This document shows positions 52,970 through 61,574 of a stretch of 64,000 nt of DNA, in pieces. How positions within the stretch are numbered: position 1 is the stretch's first letter; every line of letters starts with the position of its first letter. This stretch comes from Ottowia sp. SB7-C50 (GTDB lineage: Bacteria > Pseudomonadota > Gammaproteobacteria > Burkholderiales > Burkholderiaceae_C), in contig NZ_CP136995.1 in assembly GCF_033110285.1 (NCBI RefSeq), positions 1,426,001-1,490,000 on the forward strand, read 5' to 3'. The translations under genes were made by a program, and so were the position numbers. A model generated the notes under the pieces. It did not search any database. It saw only the letters and a list, made by a program, of their open reading frames with translations, and had not been told where the DNA came from.

Positions 52970-53317
52970 ATGAAAACAAGAGCAACCCGCGCAATCCTGA
53001 CGTGCGCCAGCGCCATTTTTTTATTGATGGGCTGCACGCAGGAGCAGCAAAACAAGATCAACCGCGACATCCAGAACTGGACCGGCACCAACGGCGTGCT
53101 CGAGGTCTACGCCGGCGACAAGCTGGTGCGGCGCTTTCTGAAGGTCGACAAGATCAGCACCGCGCTCGGCACCGACGACGGCAAGCCGCGCGCCTACCGC
53201 TACGGTTATGGCGTGCTGGATGAAAACCTGAACATGCAGGTCGACCCGGGCGAGAAGAAGGTGTATTTCGAGATCAGCGACTACACCAACGCGGTGTTCT
53301 TCGAGAACCCGCGCTGA
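52970..53317 (+). CDS. Small lipoprotein of unknown function
   Basis: 115 residues from the ATG at 52970; signal MKTRATRAILTCASAIFLLM with lipobox LLMGC near 21. The mature part (VLEVYAGDKLVRRFLKVDKI; YGYGVLDENLNMQVDPGEKK) looks like a small beta-rich domain. No family recognised. The sequence around the start (ttactatgaaaacaagagc) resembles half of a family A repeat. Follows the sirtuin gene by 13 bases, with which it is probably transcribed. Confidence 0.7.
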   Translation: MKTRATRAILTCASAIFLLMGCTQEQQNKINRDIQNWTGTNGVLEVYAGDKLVRRFLKVDKISTALGTDDGKPRAYRYGYGVLDENLNMQVDPGEKKVYFEISDYTNAVFFENPR

Positions 53318-53330
53318 GCGCTCGTGTGAC

Positions 53331-53604
53331 GGCGGACCCACACCGGCGCTGCTGTTCACCGCTTTGAACGGCGGCGCCTCGCTGTGGTTGAGGCTGCACT
53401 GGTCTGGGGTTTTGGGGTTCAAGGTGGGTGCCGGCGTCATGGCTGTGGTCGCCAACCTGTTCTGCATCAACCTGGTGCGACGACGCCAGCAAAAAGCCGA
53501 GGCCGGTGACTGGGCTGGTTTTGCCCGCCTCGACGCGGCGCAGCATCGCTGGGGCGCTGGGGTTGATGGTGGCGCTGGGGCTCGGCGTGGGGATGCGCGC
53601 CTAA
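53331..53604 (+). pseudogene. 3' remnant of a small membrane-protein gene
   Basis: No start codon. In one frame the sequence reads FTALNGGASLWLRLHWSG, then GVMAVVANLFCINLVRRRQQ, DWAGFARLDAAQHRWG; after a four-G run at 53551-53554 the next frame continues ALGLMVALGLGVGMRA and a stop at 53602-53604. One added G would join them. The two hydrophobic segments and the join suggest a decayed integral membrane protein. Convergent with the chromate transporter gene. Confidence 0.45.
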
Positions 53605-54197
53605 ACCGCGCCCAGCATCCCCAGCACCGCGCCCGCGCCGATCAGCCACAGCAGGTGCAGCTTGGTGCGCCACACGATCAGCGCCGTGATCGCCGTCAGC
53701 AGCCACAGCGGCCAGTCGCGCGCCGGCTGGTTGTGCGCGGCCGTCAGCAGCCAACCGGTGGCGATCAGCAGCGCCACCACCAGCGGCGCCATGCCGGTCT
53801 TGAAGGCGCGCACGGCGCGCAGCTCCCGATTGCGGTGCGCCCAGCGCGTGGCGGTGTAGGTCAGCACGCCCGAGGGGATCAGCATGCCCAGCATGGTGGC
53901 CACCACGCCCAGCAGCGCCAGCGCGTAGGCGTGCCAGCCGCCCAGCGGACCGCCGCCGGCGTTCATGCCCACGTTCCAGCCCATCAGGCCGACAAACAGC
54001 ACGTTGGGCCCCGGCGCGGCCTGCGCGATGGCAATGGACGAGGTGAACTGCTCCTCGCTCAGCCAGTGGCGCGCATCGACCAGATAGCGGTGCATGTCGG
54101 GCGCCGCGGTGATGGCGCCGCCCACCGCCAGCAGCGACAGCGACAGAAAGTGCGTGAACAGCGCCAGCCAGTCGGCAGCGGACAGCGTGATGCTCAT
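53601..54197 (-). CDS. Chromate transporter, short-chain half (second gene)
   Basis: 198-residue CHR-family half protein. N-terminal LFTHFLSLSLLAVGGAITAA and the AQAAPGPNVLFVGLMGW motif near 60-76 are the conserved CHR pieces; about six hydrophobic segments. Works as a pair with the upstream half, whose stop overlaps this start by four bases. Exports chromate or a related anion. Confidence 0.9.
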   Translation of the reverse strand: MSITLSAADWLALFTHFLSLSLLAVGGAITAAPDMHRYLVDARHWLSEEQFTSSIAIAQAAPGPNVLFVGLMGWNVGMNAGGGPLGGWHAYALALLGVVATMLGMLIPSGVLTYTATRWAHRNRELRAVRAFKTGMAPLVVALLIATGWLLTAAHNQPARDWPLWLLTAITALIVWRTKLHLLWLIGAGAVLGMLGAV

Positions 54198-54856
54198 GGC
54201 CGTGGCACCTGGCCGGAATCGGCGTCGGTCAGCGCCGGGTCGCGCAGCGACGGCGTGGGCGTGGGGCCGGGCGGCGGCGTGCGTGGCCCCAGGCAGCGCC
54301 AGGCCCAGGCGCAGCCGATGCCGCCGATGCCGAGCAGCACCCAGCCCAAGGGCCAGCGCAGCACCGCGATGGCGACGAAGGTGGCCGCCGCCAGCAGCGC
54401 GCAGGCGGTGGTGCCCATGGCGTTGCTGCGCAGCGCCGTGACCAGCTTGATGCCGGTGGCGATGATCAGCCCCGCCGCCACCGCGCCCATGCCGCGCAGC
54501 GCGCGCTGCGCCAGCTCGTGGTCGGCCACCGTGGCGAACAGAGCCGCCAGCGTCAGCACGATGACGGTGGGAAACGCCAGCATGCCCGCCAGCGCCGCCA
54601 GCGCGCCCGACAGGCCGAAGCAGCGGTCGCCGATCATCATCGACAGGTTGACCACGTTGGGGCCGGGCATGATCTGCGCCACCGCCCAGTCCTCGACGAA
54701 CTGCTCGCGCGTCATCCAGCGCTTTTTCTCGACCAGCTCGCGCTGCACCACGGCCAGCACGCCGCCAAAGCCCTGCAGCGCCAGCCAGGTGAACGACCAG
54801 AACAGGTCGCTGCGCGAGCGCGGGGCGTTCAGGGGCGGTTCGGCGGGGGCGGGCAT
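54194..54856 (-). CDS. Chromate transporter, short-chain half (first gene)
   Basis: 220 residues from the ATG at 54856. LFWSFTWLALQGFGGVLAVV near 18-37 and VAQIMPGPNVVNLSMMIGDR near 60-79 are the CHR motifs. C-terminal 25 residues are Pro-rich and polar. The frame runs upstream of the ATG through a family B hairpin, with no better start. The two genes together make one antiparallel CHR dimer. Confidence 0.9.
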   Translation of the reverse strand: MPAPAEPPLNAPRSRSDLFWSFTWLALQGFGGVLAVVQRELVEKKRWMTREQFVEDWAVAQIMPGPNVVNLSMMIGDRCFGLSGALAALAGMLAFPTVIVLTLAALFATVADHELAQRALRGMGAVAAGLIIATGIKLVTALRSNAMGTTACALLAAATFVAIAVLRWPLGWVLLGIGGIGCAWAWRCLGPRTPPPGPTPTPSLRDPALTDADSGQVPRP

Positions 54857-54900
54857 CGCATGATTATTGATGCGTTTTTGGGATGGCAGCGCTGAAGGAA

Positions 54901-55082
54901 CAGCCGGACGCGAAGGGCGCGAAGGGTGCGCGAAGGGACGCGAAAGGAACACCCGAAAGTCATATTTTGATAGCGGGTGGCGCTTGCCCTGAAAAGGTTT
55001 CAGAAATTTTTCTTCAGACGTATTTGCGTGGCAAGCGCGAGCAGCTACAAAAAATATAGTTTTTGCGTCCTTCGCGTCCGGT
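54901..55082. repeat. Hairpin repeat family B, copy 4, with a family A element nested inside
   Basis: Outer arms: ccggacgcgaagggcgcga at the left and gcgtccttcgcgtccgg at the right. Between them lies an independent inverted repeat (tattttgatagcgggtggcg at 54963-54982; gcgagcagctac and aaaaatata at 55036-55058) of family A type. The insertion looks younger than the host element. Confidence 0.75.
54963..55058. repeat. Family A paired element (copy 14), nested in family B copy 4
   Basis: Two family A-type halves face each other: gatagc-ggg-tggcgcttgcc and ggcaagcgc-gagca-gctac, about 40 bases apart. This is the longest family A copy and shows its full inverted arms. Confidence 0.75.
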
Positions 55083-55091
55083 ATTGAAGTC

Positions 55092-55505
55092 TCAGCTCGA
55101 TCGCACCCGCACCACCTCACCGTCTTCCTTGACGAAGTCCTGCGCCAGCGGCTGCGGCAGGATGTCCAGCACCGTTTCAGAAGGTCGGCACAGGCGCGTG
55201 CCGCGCGGCGTGACAACGATCGGGCGGTTGATGAGGACCGGCGTGGCGACCAGGGCGGCGGCCAGTTGGTCGTCGGTCAGCTGCGGGTTGTACAGGCCTT
55301 GCGCCAGGTACTCGGCCTGCTTGGTGCGGATCAGCGCGCGCAGCGGCTCGCCGGTGGCGCGGGCCAGGGCCTTCAGTTCGTCCGCGCTTGGCGGCGTCTT
55401 CAGGTATTCGACGACCTGCGGTTCTGCGCCGCTGGCGCGGATCATGGCCAGCACGTTGCGCGACGTGCCGCATTTGGGGTTGTGGTAGATCGTGATGTCG
55501 CTCAT
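55092..55505 (-). CDS. arsC: Arsenate reductase, glutaredoxin-coupled type
   Basis: 137-residue ArsC/Spx-fold enzyme reducing arsenate to arsenite with glutathione/glutaredoxin. Catalytic Cys in HNPKCGTSRNVLA near 12, and the arginines in NRPIVVTPRGTRLCRP near 93-108 (arsenate-binding). Lies apart from the ars operon of the right end, which encodes a different reductase type. Upstream, chromate genes and a repeat. Confidence 0.9.
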   Translation of the reverse strand: MSDITIYHNPKCGTSRNVLAMIRASGAEPQVVEYLKTPPSADELKALARATGEPLRALIRTKQAEYLAQGLYNPQLTDDQLAAALVATPVLINRPIVVTPRGTRLCRPSETVLDILPQPLAQDFVKEDGEVVRVRSS

Positions 55506-55521
55506 GGATGACTCCTGTTTT

Positions 55522-55565
55522 CTATGAAAACGATAGCTGCTCGCGCTTGTCAGTAAAGCGCTGGC
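55522..55565. repeat. Family A inverted repeat, copy 15
   Basis: ctatgaaaacgatagc (55522-55537), then tgctcgcgcttgtcagtaaa and gcgctgg; a full two-part copy between arsC and the NamZ gene. Confidence 0.8.
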
Positions 55566-55578
55566 GGCCGATCACATA

Positions 55579-56781
55579 TCAATACAGCAGATGCGGCGCC
55601 CGCACCTGCCGCCACGCCGCTTCGTCGGCGCGCGCCAGCACGTCCAGGTCGCCCGGCTGGGCATTCCCATCGTCCACCCACTCGCGCAGCAGCGGGCTGC
55701 CGTTGATGACGTCGATGGGCAGCTTGCCCAGTTCGTATTCGTACGGAAAGTCGCGCCACAGCGGATAGTCCGGCGCCTGCATGCGCAGCGCCTTGAACGC
55801 CAACGTCTGCAGGCGCCACGGCTGAAAGGCGGCGTGGTCGTAATGCGTGGGGTCTTCCACGTGGATCTGCACGCCAGCGCACAGCTGGCCGACGTGCTTG
55901 TGAAAGGTCGGTTCGAACCAGCATTCGCGCAGCACGCAGCCGCGCAGCCAGTCGGGCGCCAACGCGCGCATGTCGGCCACCAGGCGGCGCGTGTCGATGT
56001 CGGGCGCGCCGAACAGCTCCAGCGGGCGCGTGGTGCCGCGGCCTTCGCTCAGCGTGGTGCCTTCCAGCATCACGGTGCCGGCGTAGGCGCGGGCCATCGA
56101 CAGGTTGGCGGCGTTGGGGCTGGGGTTGACCCACGTCCGCTCGGTGGGCCAGCCAAAGCCGGGCGCCGCGTCGGGCTGCCAGCCTTGCATTTCGATCACG
56201 CGGTATTCGACCTGGAGCTTCAGCAGGTCAATGAACCAGTGCCCCAACTCGCCCATCGTCATGCCATGGCGCATGGGCATCGGGCCGGCGCCGACGAAGC
56301 TTTCCCAGCCTGGCCGCAGCGTCAACCCTTCGACCGGGCGGCCGGCGGGGTTGGGGCGGTCGAGCACCCACACCGCCTTGCCGTGCTGCGCCGCGGCTTC
56401 CAGGACGTAGCGCAGCGTGGTGATGAAGGTGTAGATGCGGCAGCCCAGGTCTTGCAGATCGACCAGCAGCACGTCGAAGGTGCTCATCATGGCGTCGGTT
56501 GGCCGGCGCACCTCGCCGTACAGGCTGAACACGGGGATGCCCAAACGCGGGTCGGTGAAGTCGGGCGACTCGACCATGTTGTCCTGCTTGTCGCCGCGCA
56601 GGCCGTGCTGGGGGCCGAAGGCGGCGGTGAGCTTCACATCCGGCAGCGCGGCCAGCGCGTCGAGCGAATGTGTCAGGTCGCGCGTGACGGAGGCGGGGTG
56701 TGCCAGCAGTGCCACGCGCCGGCCCTGGAGCGGCGCGCGCAGGGCAGGGTCTTCAAGGAAACGTTCAAGGCCGAATTTCAT
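55579..56781 (-). CDS. DUF1343 protein, NamZ-like exo-beta-N-acetylmuramidase
   Basis: 400 residues from the ATG at 56781 (MKFGLERFLED); an in-frame TTG two codons earlier is less likely. Family blocks: FGPQHGLRGDKQDNM near 57-71, FSLYGEVRRPT near 85-95, VLLVDLQDLGCRIYTFI near 105-121, and RPNPAGRPVEG near 143. NamZ enzymes release MurNAc from peptidoglycan ends. No obvious signal peptide is seen, so location is uncertain. Confidence 0.87.
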   Translation of the reverse strand: MKFGLERFLEDPALRAPLQGRRVALLAHPASVTRDLTHSLDALAALPDVKLTAAFGPQHGLRGDKQDNMVESPDFTDPRLGIPVFSLYGEVRRPTDAMMSTFDVLLVDLQDLGCRIYTFITTLRYVLEAAAQHGKAVWVLDRPNPAGRPVEGLTLRPGWESFVGAGPMPMRHGMTMGELGHWFIDLLKLQVEYRVIEMQGWQPDAAPGFGWPTERTWVNPSPNAANLSMARAYAGTVMLEGTTLSEGRGTTRPLELFGAPDIDTRRLVADMRALAPDWLRGCVLRECWFEPTFHKHVGQLCAGVQIHVEDPTHYDHAAFQPWRLQTLAFKALRMQAPDYPLWRDFPYEYELGKLPIDVINGSPLLREWVDDGNAQPGDLDVLARADEAAWRQVRAPHLLY

Positions 56782-56789
56782 GGGCAATA

Positions 56790-56806
56790 CTTCTGTTTTT
56801 ATAGCT
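56790..56806. repeat. Family A repeat, copy 16 (supplies a stop codon)
   Basis: cttctgtttttatagc. On the minus strand gctataaaaacagaag, where TAA is the stop of the DOMON-like gene. Confidence 0.6.
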
Positions 56807-57428
56807 TTTCACGATGGATTGACGCCGACGTGCGGCCGTTTTGATGCGAAAAATCCGCGCAGGCCACCCAGCCGCCCCGGTGGTGAAAATCGGGGCGCGG
56901 CGCGGGGTGGTGCAGCGCCCAGTAGGACAGGCGGCCGTCGGTGGATTCGATGACGGCGGTCAAGCCCAGTTGCCAAGGCCTGTCCCCCGCGCCTGGCAGC
57001 CAGTCGGCCGGTATCTCGGCGCCCAGCGTGAACACGTCCGCAGGGCGCGAGCGGCTGGTGACGATGCGGGGCGGCATCAACGCATCAGCCGTCTCCGCTG
57101 CCGCATCCCGCACTCGCTCGGCGCTGAAGCGGTAGGCCGCCCAGTCGCCCGAGGGCGAGAAGTTGAATTCGCGGTAGCCCGCAGCGCCTTCTGTCCCCAC
57201 GAAGGCTTCGAAACAGGTGTGCTGCCACAGACCATCGGTGCGGGCCGGAACCGAAGTCGTGGCGGGTATCCGCAGCATGTTCAACGCACACCGCACCGTG
57301 TAAACCAGCAGCAGCACCGGCTGTGGCGCGGCTTGCCAGTGCAGCTCGACCTCGATCCCACGCACCGCCGCGCACGGCGTGGCCGGGTGGCAGGTCAGAG
57401 GGTCGGTGGACAGCAGGCGCGCGTTCAT
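56799..57428 (-). CDS. DOMON-like domain protein
   Basis: 209-residue protein resembling the DOMON-like beta-sandwich family found beside DUF1343 genes (WQHTCFEAFVGTEGAAGYRE near 67-86; EFNFSPSGDWAAYRF near 86-100; LSYWALHHPAPRPDFHH near 166-182). No signal peptide. Function unknown; the adjacency to NamZ is recurrent in my recollection and may be functional. Start ATG follows a weak Shine-Dalgarno. Confidence 0.75.
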   Translation of the reverse strand: MNARLLSTDPLTCHPATPCAAVRGIEVELHWQAAPQPVLLLVYTVRCALNMLRIPATTSVPARTDGLWQHTCFEAFVGTEGAAGYREFNFSPSGDWAAYRFSAERVRDAAAETADALMPPRIVTSRSRPADVFTLGAEIPADWLPGAGDRPWQLGLTAVIESTDGRLSYWALHHPAPRPDFHHRGGWVACADFSHQNGRTSASIHREKL

Positions 57429-57442
57429 GGTCCTGCATTCTG

Positions 57443-58327
57443 TCAGGCGGCCGCGGCCGCCAGCCCCTCGGCCAGCCCGTCGAACACGGTGCGGATGCGG
57501 CGCGAGGTGCGCAGCTCGCGGTGCGTCACCAGCCAGATCGGAAAGCGCAGCGGCGGCACGTCGTCCAGCACGCGCACCACGCCGGGCGTGACCGCGGCGA
57601 TCTCGTCCATCATCGCGCCGATGCCCAGGCCCTGCTGCACCAGCGCCCAGTGCGTGGTGGTGTGGTCCACATAGCAGCTGAAGCTGGCCTCGGTCACCGG
57701 CAGGCCATGGTGGCGCAGAAAAGCCAGGTAACGGCCCGAGCGGTCGCTGCCGACAAAGGCGGGCCCGGCCGCGTCGGCGGCGCTGCGCGGGTGGCCATGC
57801 GCGCGCACCCAGTCCTCAGCGGCATAGAAGTGCGCCGTGGCCTGGCGGATGAAGCGCGCGATCAGGTCGGGTTGCTCGGGCTTGACGTTGCGCACGGCAA
57901 TGTCGGCCTCGCGCCGGCGCAAATCGCTCAGCGCGTCGGAGGCAATCAGCTCGACGGCGATGCCCGGTGCCTGCTGGCGCATGGCCCGCACCAGCGGCGG
58001 CAGCAGGCAGGTCGCCACGATGTCGCTGGCCGACACCGTCACCACGCCTTCGACCGCCTGCGCGCGCCCCGTGGCCGCGAGCGTCAGCGACTCGGCCGCC
58101 GCGCCCATGGCGCGCGCGTGCTCCAGCAGATCCAGCCCGGCGGCGGTCAGTGCCATGGCCTTGCCCACGCGCTCGAACAAGGTCACACCCAGGCTCGCCT
58201 CGATGGCAGCCACCTGGCGGCTCAGCGTCGGCTGGGTCAGCCCCAGCTTGCGCGCGGCGGCCGAGAGCGAGCCGGTGTCGGCCGTCTCCAGAAAGGCATG
58301 CAGCTGGTTCCAGTCCAGTCTTTTCAT
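57443..58327 (-). CDS. LysR-family transcriptional regulator
   Basis: 294 residues from the ATG at 58327 (MKRLDWNQLHAFLETADTG). N-terminal helix-turn-helix (LGLTQPTLSRQVAAIEASLG near 28-47) and a LysR effector domain (VTVSASDIVATCLLPPLVRA near 96-115). Divergent from a methyltransferase gene with a nested palindrome between, so it probably regulates that gene. A longer frame upstream lacks support. Confidence 0.9.
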   Translation of the reverse strand: MKRLDWNQLHAFLETADTGSLSAAARKLGLTQPTLSRQVAAIEASLGVTLFERVGKAMALTAAGLDLLEHARAMGAAAESLTLAATGRAQAVEGVVTVSASDIVATCLLPPLVRAMRQQAPGIAVELIASDALSDLRRREADIAVRNVKPEQPDLIARFIRQATAHFYAAEDWVRAHGHPRSAADAAGPAFVGSDRSGRYLAFLRHHGLPVTEASFSCYVDHTTTHWALVQQGLGIGAMMDEIAAVTPGVVRVLDDVPPLRFPIWLVTHRELRTSRRIRTVFDGLAEGLAAAAA

Positions 58328-58358
58328 GCAAAAAAGTATATGACCAATACGGTTTTCT

Positions 58359-58383
58359 GATATTCCATGCGATAACGCATATC
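58359..58383. promoter_or_regulatory. Candidate LysR-type operator
   Basis: Nested inverted repeats GATAT (58359-58363)/ATATC (58379-58383) and ATGCG (58367-58371)/CGCAT (58376-58380). Lies 31 bases from the LysR start and 18 from the methyltransferase start. Confidence 0.5.
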
Positions 58384-58400
58384 GATAGCATCCGCGCATC

Positions 58401-59069
58401 GTGAAATTCATCGCCATGCCGCACCCATCCTCCTCCGCGCGCTTCTGGGACCGCATCGCCCGCCGGTACGCGCGCGCCACCATCGCCGATCAAGCCGGTT
58501 ACGAAAAGACGGTGCAGCGCGTGATCGGCCTGCTGTCGCCCGCGCACGCGGTGCTGGAGATCGGCTGCGGCACCGGCACCACCGCGCTGCGGCTGGCGCC
58601 GCACGCGGGCAGCCTGCTGGCCACCGATGCGTCGTCCGAAATGATCGCCATCGCACACGAGCGCCTGCACGCGCAACCCACGCCGGGCCTGCGTTTTGCC
58701 GTGGCCGATGCCGACCGCGCGCTCGACACGGCGCGCTACGACCGGGTGCTGGCGTTCAACGTGCTGCACCTGCTGGGCGATCTGGACCGGGCGCTGGCTG
58801 CGGTCGCCGCGGCACTGTGGCCGGGCGGGCTGTTCATCTCCAAGACGCCGTGCATCGCCGAGATGAGCCCGCTCATCACGCACCTGGCCGTGCCGTTGAT
58901 GCGCGCGCTGGGCAATGCACCGCCGCTGCGTAGTTTTGACGAATTGCACTTACACGCAGCGATCTGGCGCGCCGGGCTCGAAGTGATCGCCGCCGAGCGG
59001 CACGGCACGCGCGGCAAGGACGTGCGCGCCTTTGTGGTGGCGCGCAAGCCGGCGGCGGCGCGCGCCTGA
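58401..59069 (+). CDS. Class I SAM-dependent methyltransferase
   Basis: 222 residues from a GTG at 58401, or 217 from the ATG at 58416 (MPHPSSSARFWDRI). Motif I VLEIGCGTGTTALRLA near 51-66, then LLATDASSEMIAIA near 73 and DRVLAFNVLHLL near 113. Most like small-molecule methyltransferases of the UbiE/ArsM-like broad group; substrate unknown. Divergent from LysR. Confidence 0.87.
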   Translation: MKFIAMPHPSSSARFWDRIARRYARATIADQAGYEKTVQRVIGLLSPAHAVLEIGCGTGTTALRLAPHAGSLLATDASSEMIAIAHERLHAQPTPGLRFAVADADRALDTARYDRVLAFNVLHLLGDLDRALAAVAAALWPGGLFISKTPCIAEMSPLITHLAVPLMRALGNAPPLRSFDELHLHAAIWRAGLEVIAAERHGTRGKDVRAFVVARKPAAARA

Positions 59070-59101
59070 TTTTTTTCCAACCTTGATCGGAATCGCAAGC
59101 C

Positions 59102-59923
59102 ATGCCTGGCTTTCCCTGTTTCATTCGCGCATCCCGGATGCCTTTGCCGCTGGCCGGCGCCCTGCTGGCCGCCGCCGCGCTTTCCGCCTGCGGCGGCAGC
59201 GACGAGCCGGCCGGCACGCTGCGGCTGGGTGGTACGGTCACCGGCCTGGCCGTGGGCAAGAGCGTGGTGCTGCAAAACAGCGGCGCCGACGAGTTGCGCG
59301 TGAGCGAAAACGGCCGCTTCAGTTTCAGCAACCTGCTCGCCAGCGGCGCGGCCTACGCGGTCACGGTGAAAACGCAGCCCGACGGCAAGACCTGCCGCGT
59401 GGCGCACGGCAGCGGCACGGCCACGTCCGACGTGGGCGACGTGGCCGTCGATTGCGTGGCCGGCAGCACGCCGCCGCCGCCGACACCCGCGCCGCCGCTG
59501 GGGGCGGGCACTGCGGCGCTGGAAGGCGAGTGGATCAATCCCAAGGTCTGCACGCCCGTGGGCGGCGGCCAGTCCGCGCGGCAGCTGCTGAAGCTCGTGC
59601 GGCAGAGCGACACGGGGGTCGAATACCACGGCGGCACGCTGGTCTACGGCAACGCCACTTGCCAGGGCGCGGGCAGCGCGCTGCTCAGCCCGATGGGCAG
59701 CGTGACGTTCTCGCGCATCGAAAGCAGCCCCACGCTGGCCGCGCACTGGGGCAGCTGGCGCCTCATCACCGGCACCACCAGCTATCTGGTGTGGGCCAAG
59801 CCGGGCAACGACAAGCTGTGCCTGCTGGGCGACGAGAACCCCTCCATCCTGCCCACGCTAGACCGCGTGGCGCAAAGCGCGGCGGTGCAGGATCAGCAGA
59901 ACGCCTGCTTCGTGCGGCGCTGA
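59102..59923 (+). CDS. Lipoprotein of unknown function with carboxypeptidase-regulatory-like domain
   Basis: 273 residues. Lipobox LSAC near 30 after a hydrophobic signal (PLAGALLAAAALSACGGSDE). Residues about 40-120 have a repeat-like beta sandwich (LRLGGTVTGLAVGKSVVLQN, then FSFSNLLASGAAYAVTV), then a Pro-rich linker (PPPPTPAPP) and a C-terminal domain with paired Cys. No closer family recognised; outer-membrane or periplasmic location inferred. Confidence 0.7.
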   Translation: MPGFPCFIRASRMPLPLAGALLAAAALSACGGSDEPAGTLRLGGTVTGLAVGKSVVLQNSGADELRVSENGRFSFSNLLASGAAYAVTVKTQPDGKTCRVAHGSGTATSDVGDVAVDCVAGSTPPPPTPAPPLGAGTAALEGEWINPKVCTPVGGGQSARQLLKLVRQSDTGVEYHGGTLVYGNATCQGAGSALLSPMGSVTFSRIESSPTLAAHWGSWRLITGTTSYLVWAKPGNDKLCLLGDENPSILPTLDRVAQSAAVQDQQNACFVRR

Positions 59924-59931
59924 GGTCCGGC

Positions 59932-60513
59932 GTGGCGGCACCCCGCATCGACCCGCCCCGCGCCCGTGCGACGCTGGCGCTGATGGTGTGCGCGCTGCTG
60001 GCCGCGTGTGCGAGCACCCGCGTCAGCTTTCAGCCCGCCGCGCCCGGCCCGTGGTGTGAACCTGCCGCGCCCGCCGTGGTGCTTTGGGCGACCCGCTGGC
60101 GTGCCGACCAGAAGGATGTGGCGGCGCGCGAATCGGCGGCCGCGGTCGGGCTGCGCGACTTCTTCGCGCCCGCCGGCTGCTTCGCGCACACGGAGCTGCG
60201 CCGGGTCGATGCGCTGCCGCCCGCGGCCGTGCCGGGGGCGCCGGATGGTGCGCGGCTGATCGGCATCGAGGTGCAGGAGCTCGGCCCGGTCGTCAAACTG
60301 TTGTCGTCGGCCGCGCTGGTGGAAGGCGGCACCGAAGTGGTGTTCCGCGCCGTGCGCTACCCGGCGCGCGCGGACGGCGAAGCGCAAAGCGTGACCGTGC
60401 ACTGGCGGCACGGCGGCCCGGGCGTGGTGACAGGGGTGGCCAGTTTGCCGCAGGACCTGCGCGCGGCCCTGCAGGCGGGCCTGAGGGCAGGCGGCGCCGC
60501 GCCTGAGCGGTAG
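59932..60513 (+). CDS. Short lipoprotein of unknown function
   Basis: 193 residues from a GTG at 59932 with tgaggt upstream, chosen because it gives a full signal (ARATLALMVCALLAACAST, lipobox Cys near 24); an ATG at the MVCALL segment would be too short. The mature part (WCEPAAPAVVLWATRWRADQ, then FAHTELRRVDALPP) is reminiscent of envelope auxiliary lipoproteins, but I recognise no family. Starts 9 bases after the preceding lipoprotein. Confidence 0.65.
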   Translation: MAAPRIDPPRARATLALMVCALLAACASTRVSFQPAAPGPWCEPAAPAVVLWATRWRADQKDVAARESAAAVGLRDFFAPAGCFAHTELRRVDALPPAAVPGAPDGARLIGIEVQELGPVVKLLSSAALVEGGTEVVFRAVRYPARADGEAQSVTVHWRHGGPGVVTGVASLPQDLRAALQAGLRAGGAAPER

Positions 60514-60521
60514 ACGCGCGC

Positions 60522-61562
60522 CTAGCCTGCGCGCGGCACACCGGCCCCGCGCTCATACCACCCCTTGCTGCCATTGACGATGCGCACCACCAGCAGCATC
60601 ACCGGCACCTCGATCAGGACGCCCACCACGGTGGCCAGCGCAGCGCCGGAATTCAGGCCGAACAGCGCAATCGCCGCCGCCACCGCCAGCTCAAAGAAGT
60701 TGCTGGCGCCAATCAGCGCCGAGGGGCAGGCCACGCTGTGCTTTTCGCCCAGGGCGCGGTTCAGGCCATAGGCCAGCGCCGAGTTGAAGAACACCTGAAT
60801 CAGGATCGGCACCGCCAGCAGGGCTATGACCAGCGGCTGGCGGATGATCTGCTCGCCCTGGAAGGCAAACAGCAGCACCAGCGTGGCCAGGAGCGCCGCC
60901 ATGCTCCACGGGCCGATGCGCGCCATGGCGGCATCGAACGCGGCCTGCCCTTTGGCCAGCAGCGCGCGCCGCCACAGTTGCGCAATGATCACCGGCACCA
61001 CGATGTACAGCCCCACCGACACCACCAGCGTGCTCCACGGCACGACGATGGCGCTCATGCCCAGCAGCAGGCCGACCAGCGGCGCGAAGGCGACCACCAT
61101 GATGGCGTCGTTCAGCGCCACTTGGCTCAGCGTGAACAGCGGATCGCCGCCGGTGAGCCGGCTCCACACGAACACCATGGCGGTGCACGGCGCGGCGGCC
61201 AGCAGGATCAGGCCGGCGATGTAACTGTCGATCTGATCGGCGGGCAGCAACGGCGCGAACAGGTGGCGGATGAACAGCCACGCCAGCAGCGCCATCGAAA
61301 AGGGCTTGACGGCCCAGTTGACGAACAGCGTGACGCCGATGCCGCGCACATGCTGGCGCACCTGGTGCAAGGCGCCAAAGTCGACCTTGACCAGCATCGG
61401 GATGATCATCACCCAGATCAGCACGCCCACCGGCAGGTTGACCTGCGCCACTTCCATCGCGCCGATGGCCTGGAACACGCCGGGCATGAAGTGGCCGAGC
61501 GCCATGCCGACCAGGATGCACAGAAATACCCAGACGGTGAGGTAGCGTTCAAAGACGTTCAT
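60522..61562 (-). CDS. acr3: Arsenite efflux transporter, ACR3 family
   Basis: Exports arsenite across the inner membrane. 346 residues from the ATG at 61562 (MNVFERYLTVWVFL), ten predicted helices; the conserved Cys in APCTAMVFVWSRLTGGD near 128-144, and NWAVKPFSMALLAW near 86-99. Last gene of the ars operon. The frame extends upstream a few codons through a dispersed repeat. Confidence 0.94.
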   Translation of the reverse strand: MNVFERYLTVWVFLCILVGMALGHFMPGVFQAIGAMEVAQVNLPVGVLIWVMIIPMLVKVDFGALHQVRQHVRGIGVTLFVNWAVKPFSMALLAWLFIRHLFAPLLPADQIDSYIAGLILLAAAPCTAMVFVWSRLTGGDPLFTLSQVALNDAIMVVAFAPLVGLLLGMSAIVVPWSTLVVSVGLYIVVPVIIAQLWRRALLAKGQAAFDAAMARIGPWSMAALLATLVLLFAFQGEQIIRQPLVIALLAVPILIQVFFNSALAYGLNRALGEKHSVACPSALIGASNFFELAVAAAIALFGLNSGAALATVVGVLIEVPVMLLVVRIVNGSKGWYERGAGVPRAG

Positions 61563-61574
61563 GGCAGAAATTTG

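Noticed and set aside
59032..60513. Single long plus-strand frame spanning both lipoprotein genes
   Set aside because: Its first part is an out-of-frame shadow of the first lipoprotein; only the section from 59932 has a signal peptide and ribosome site.
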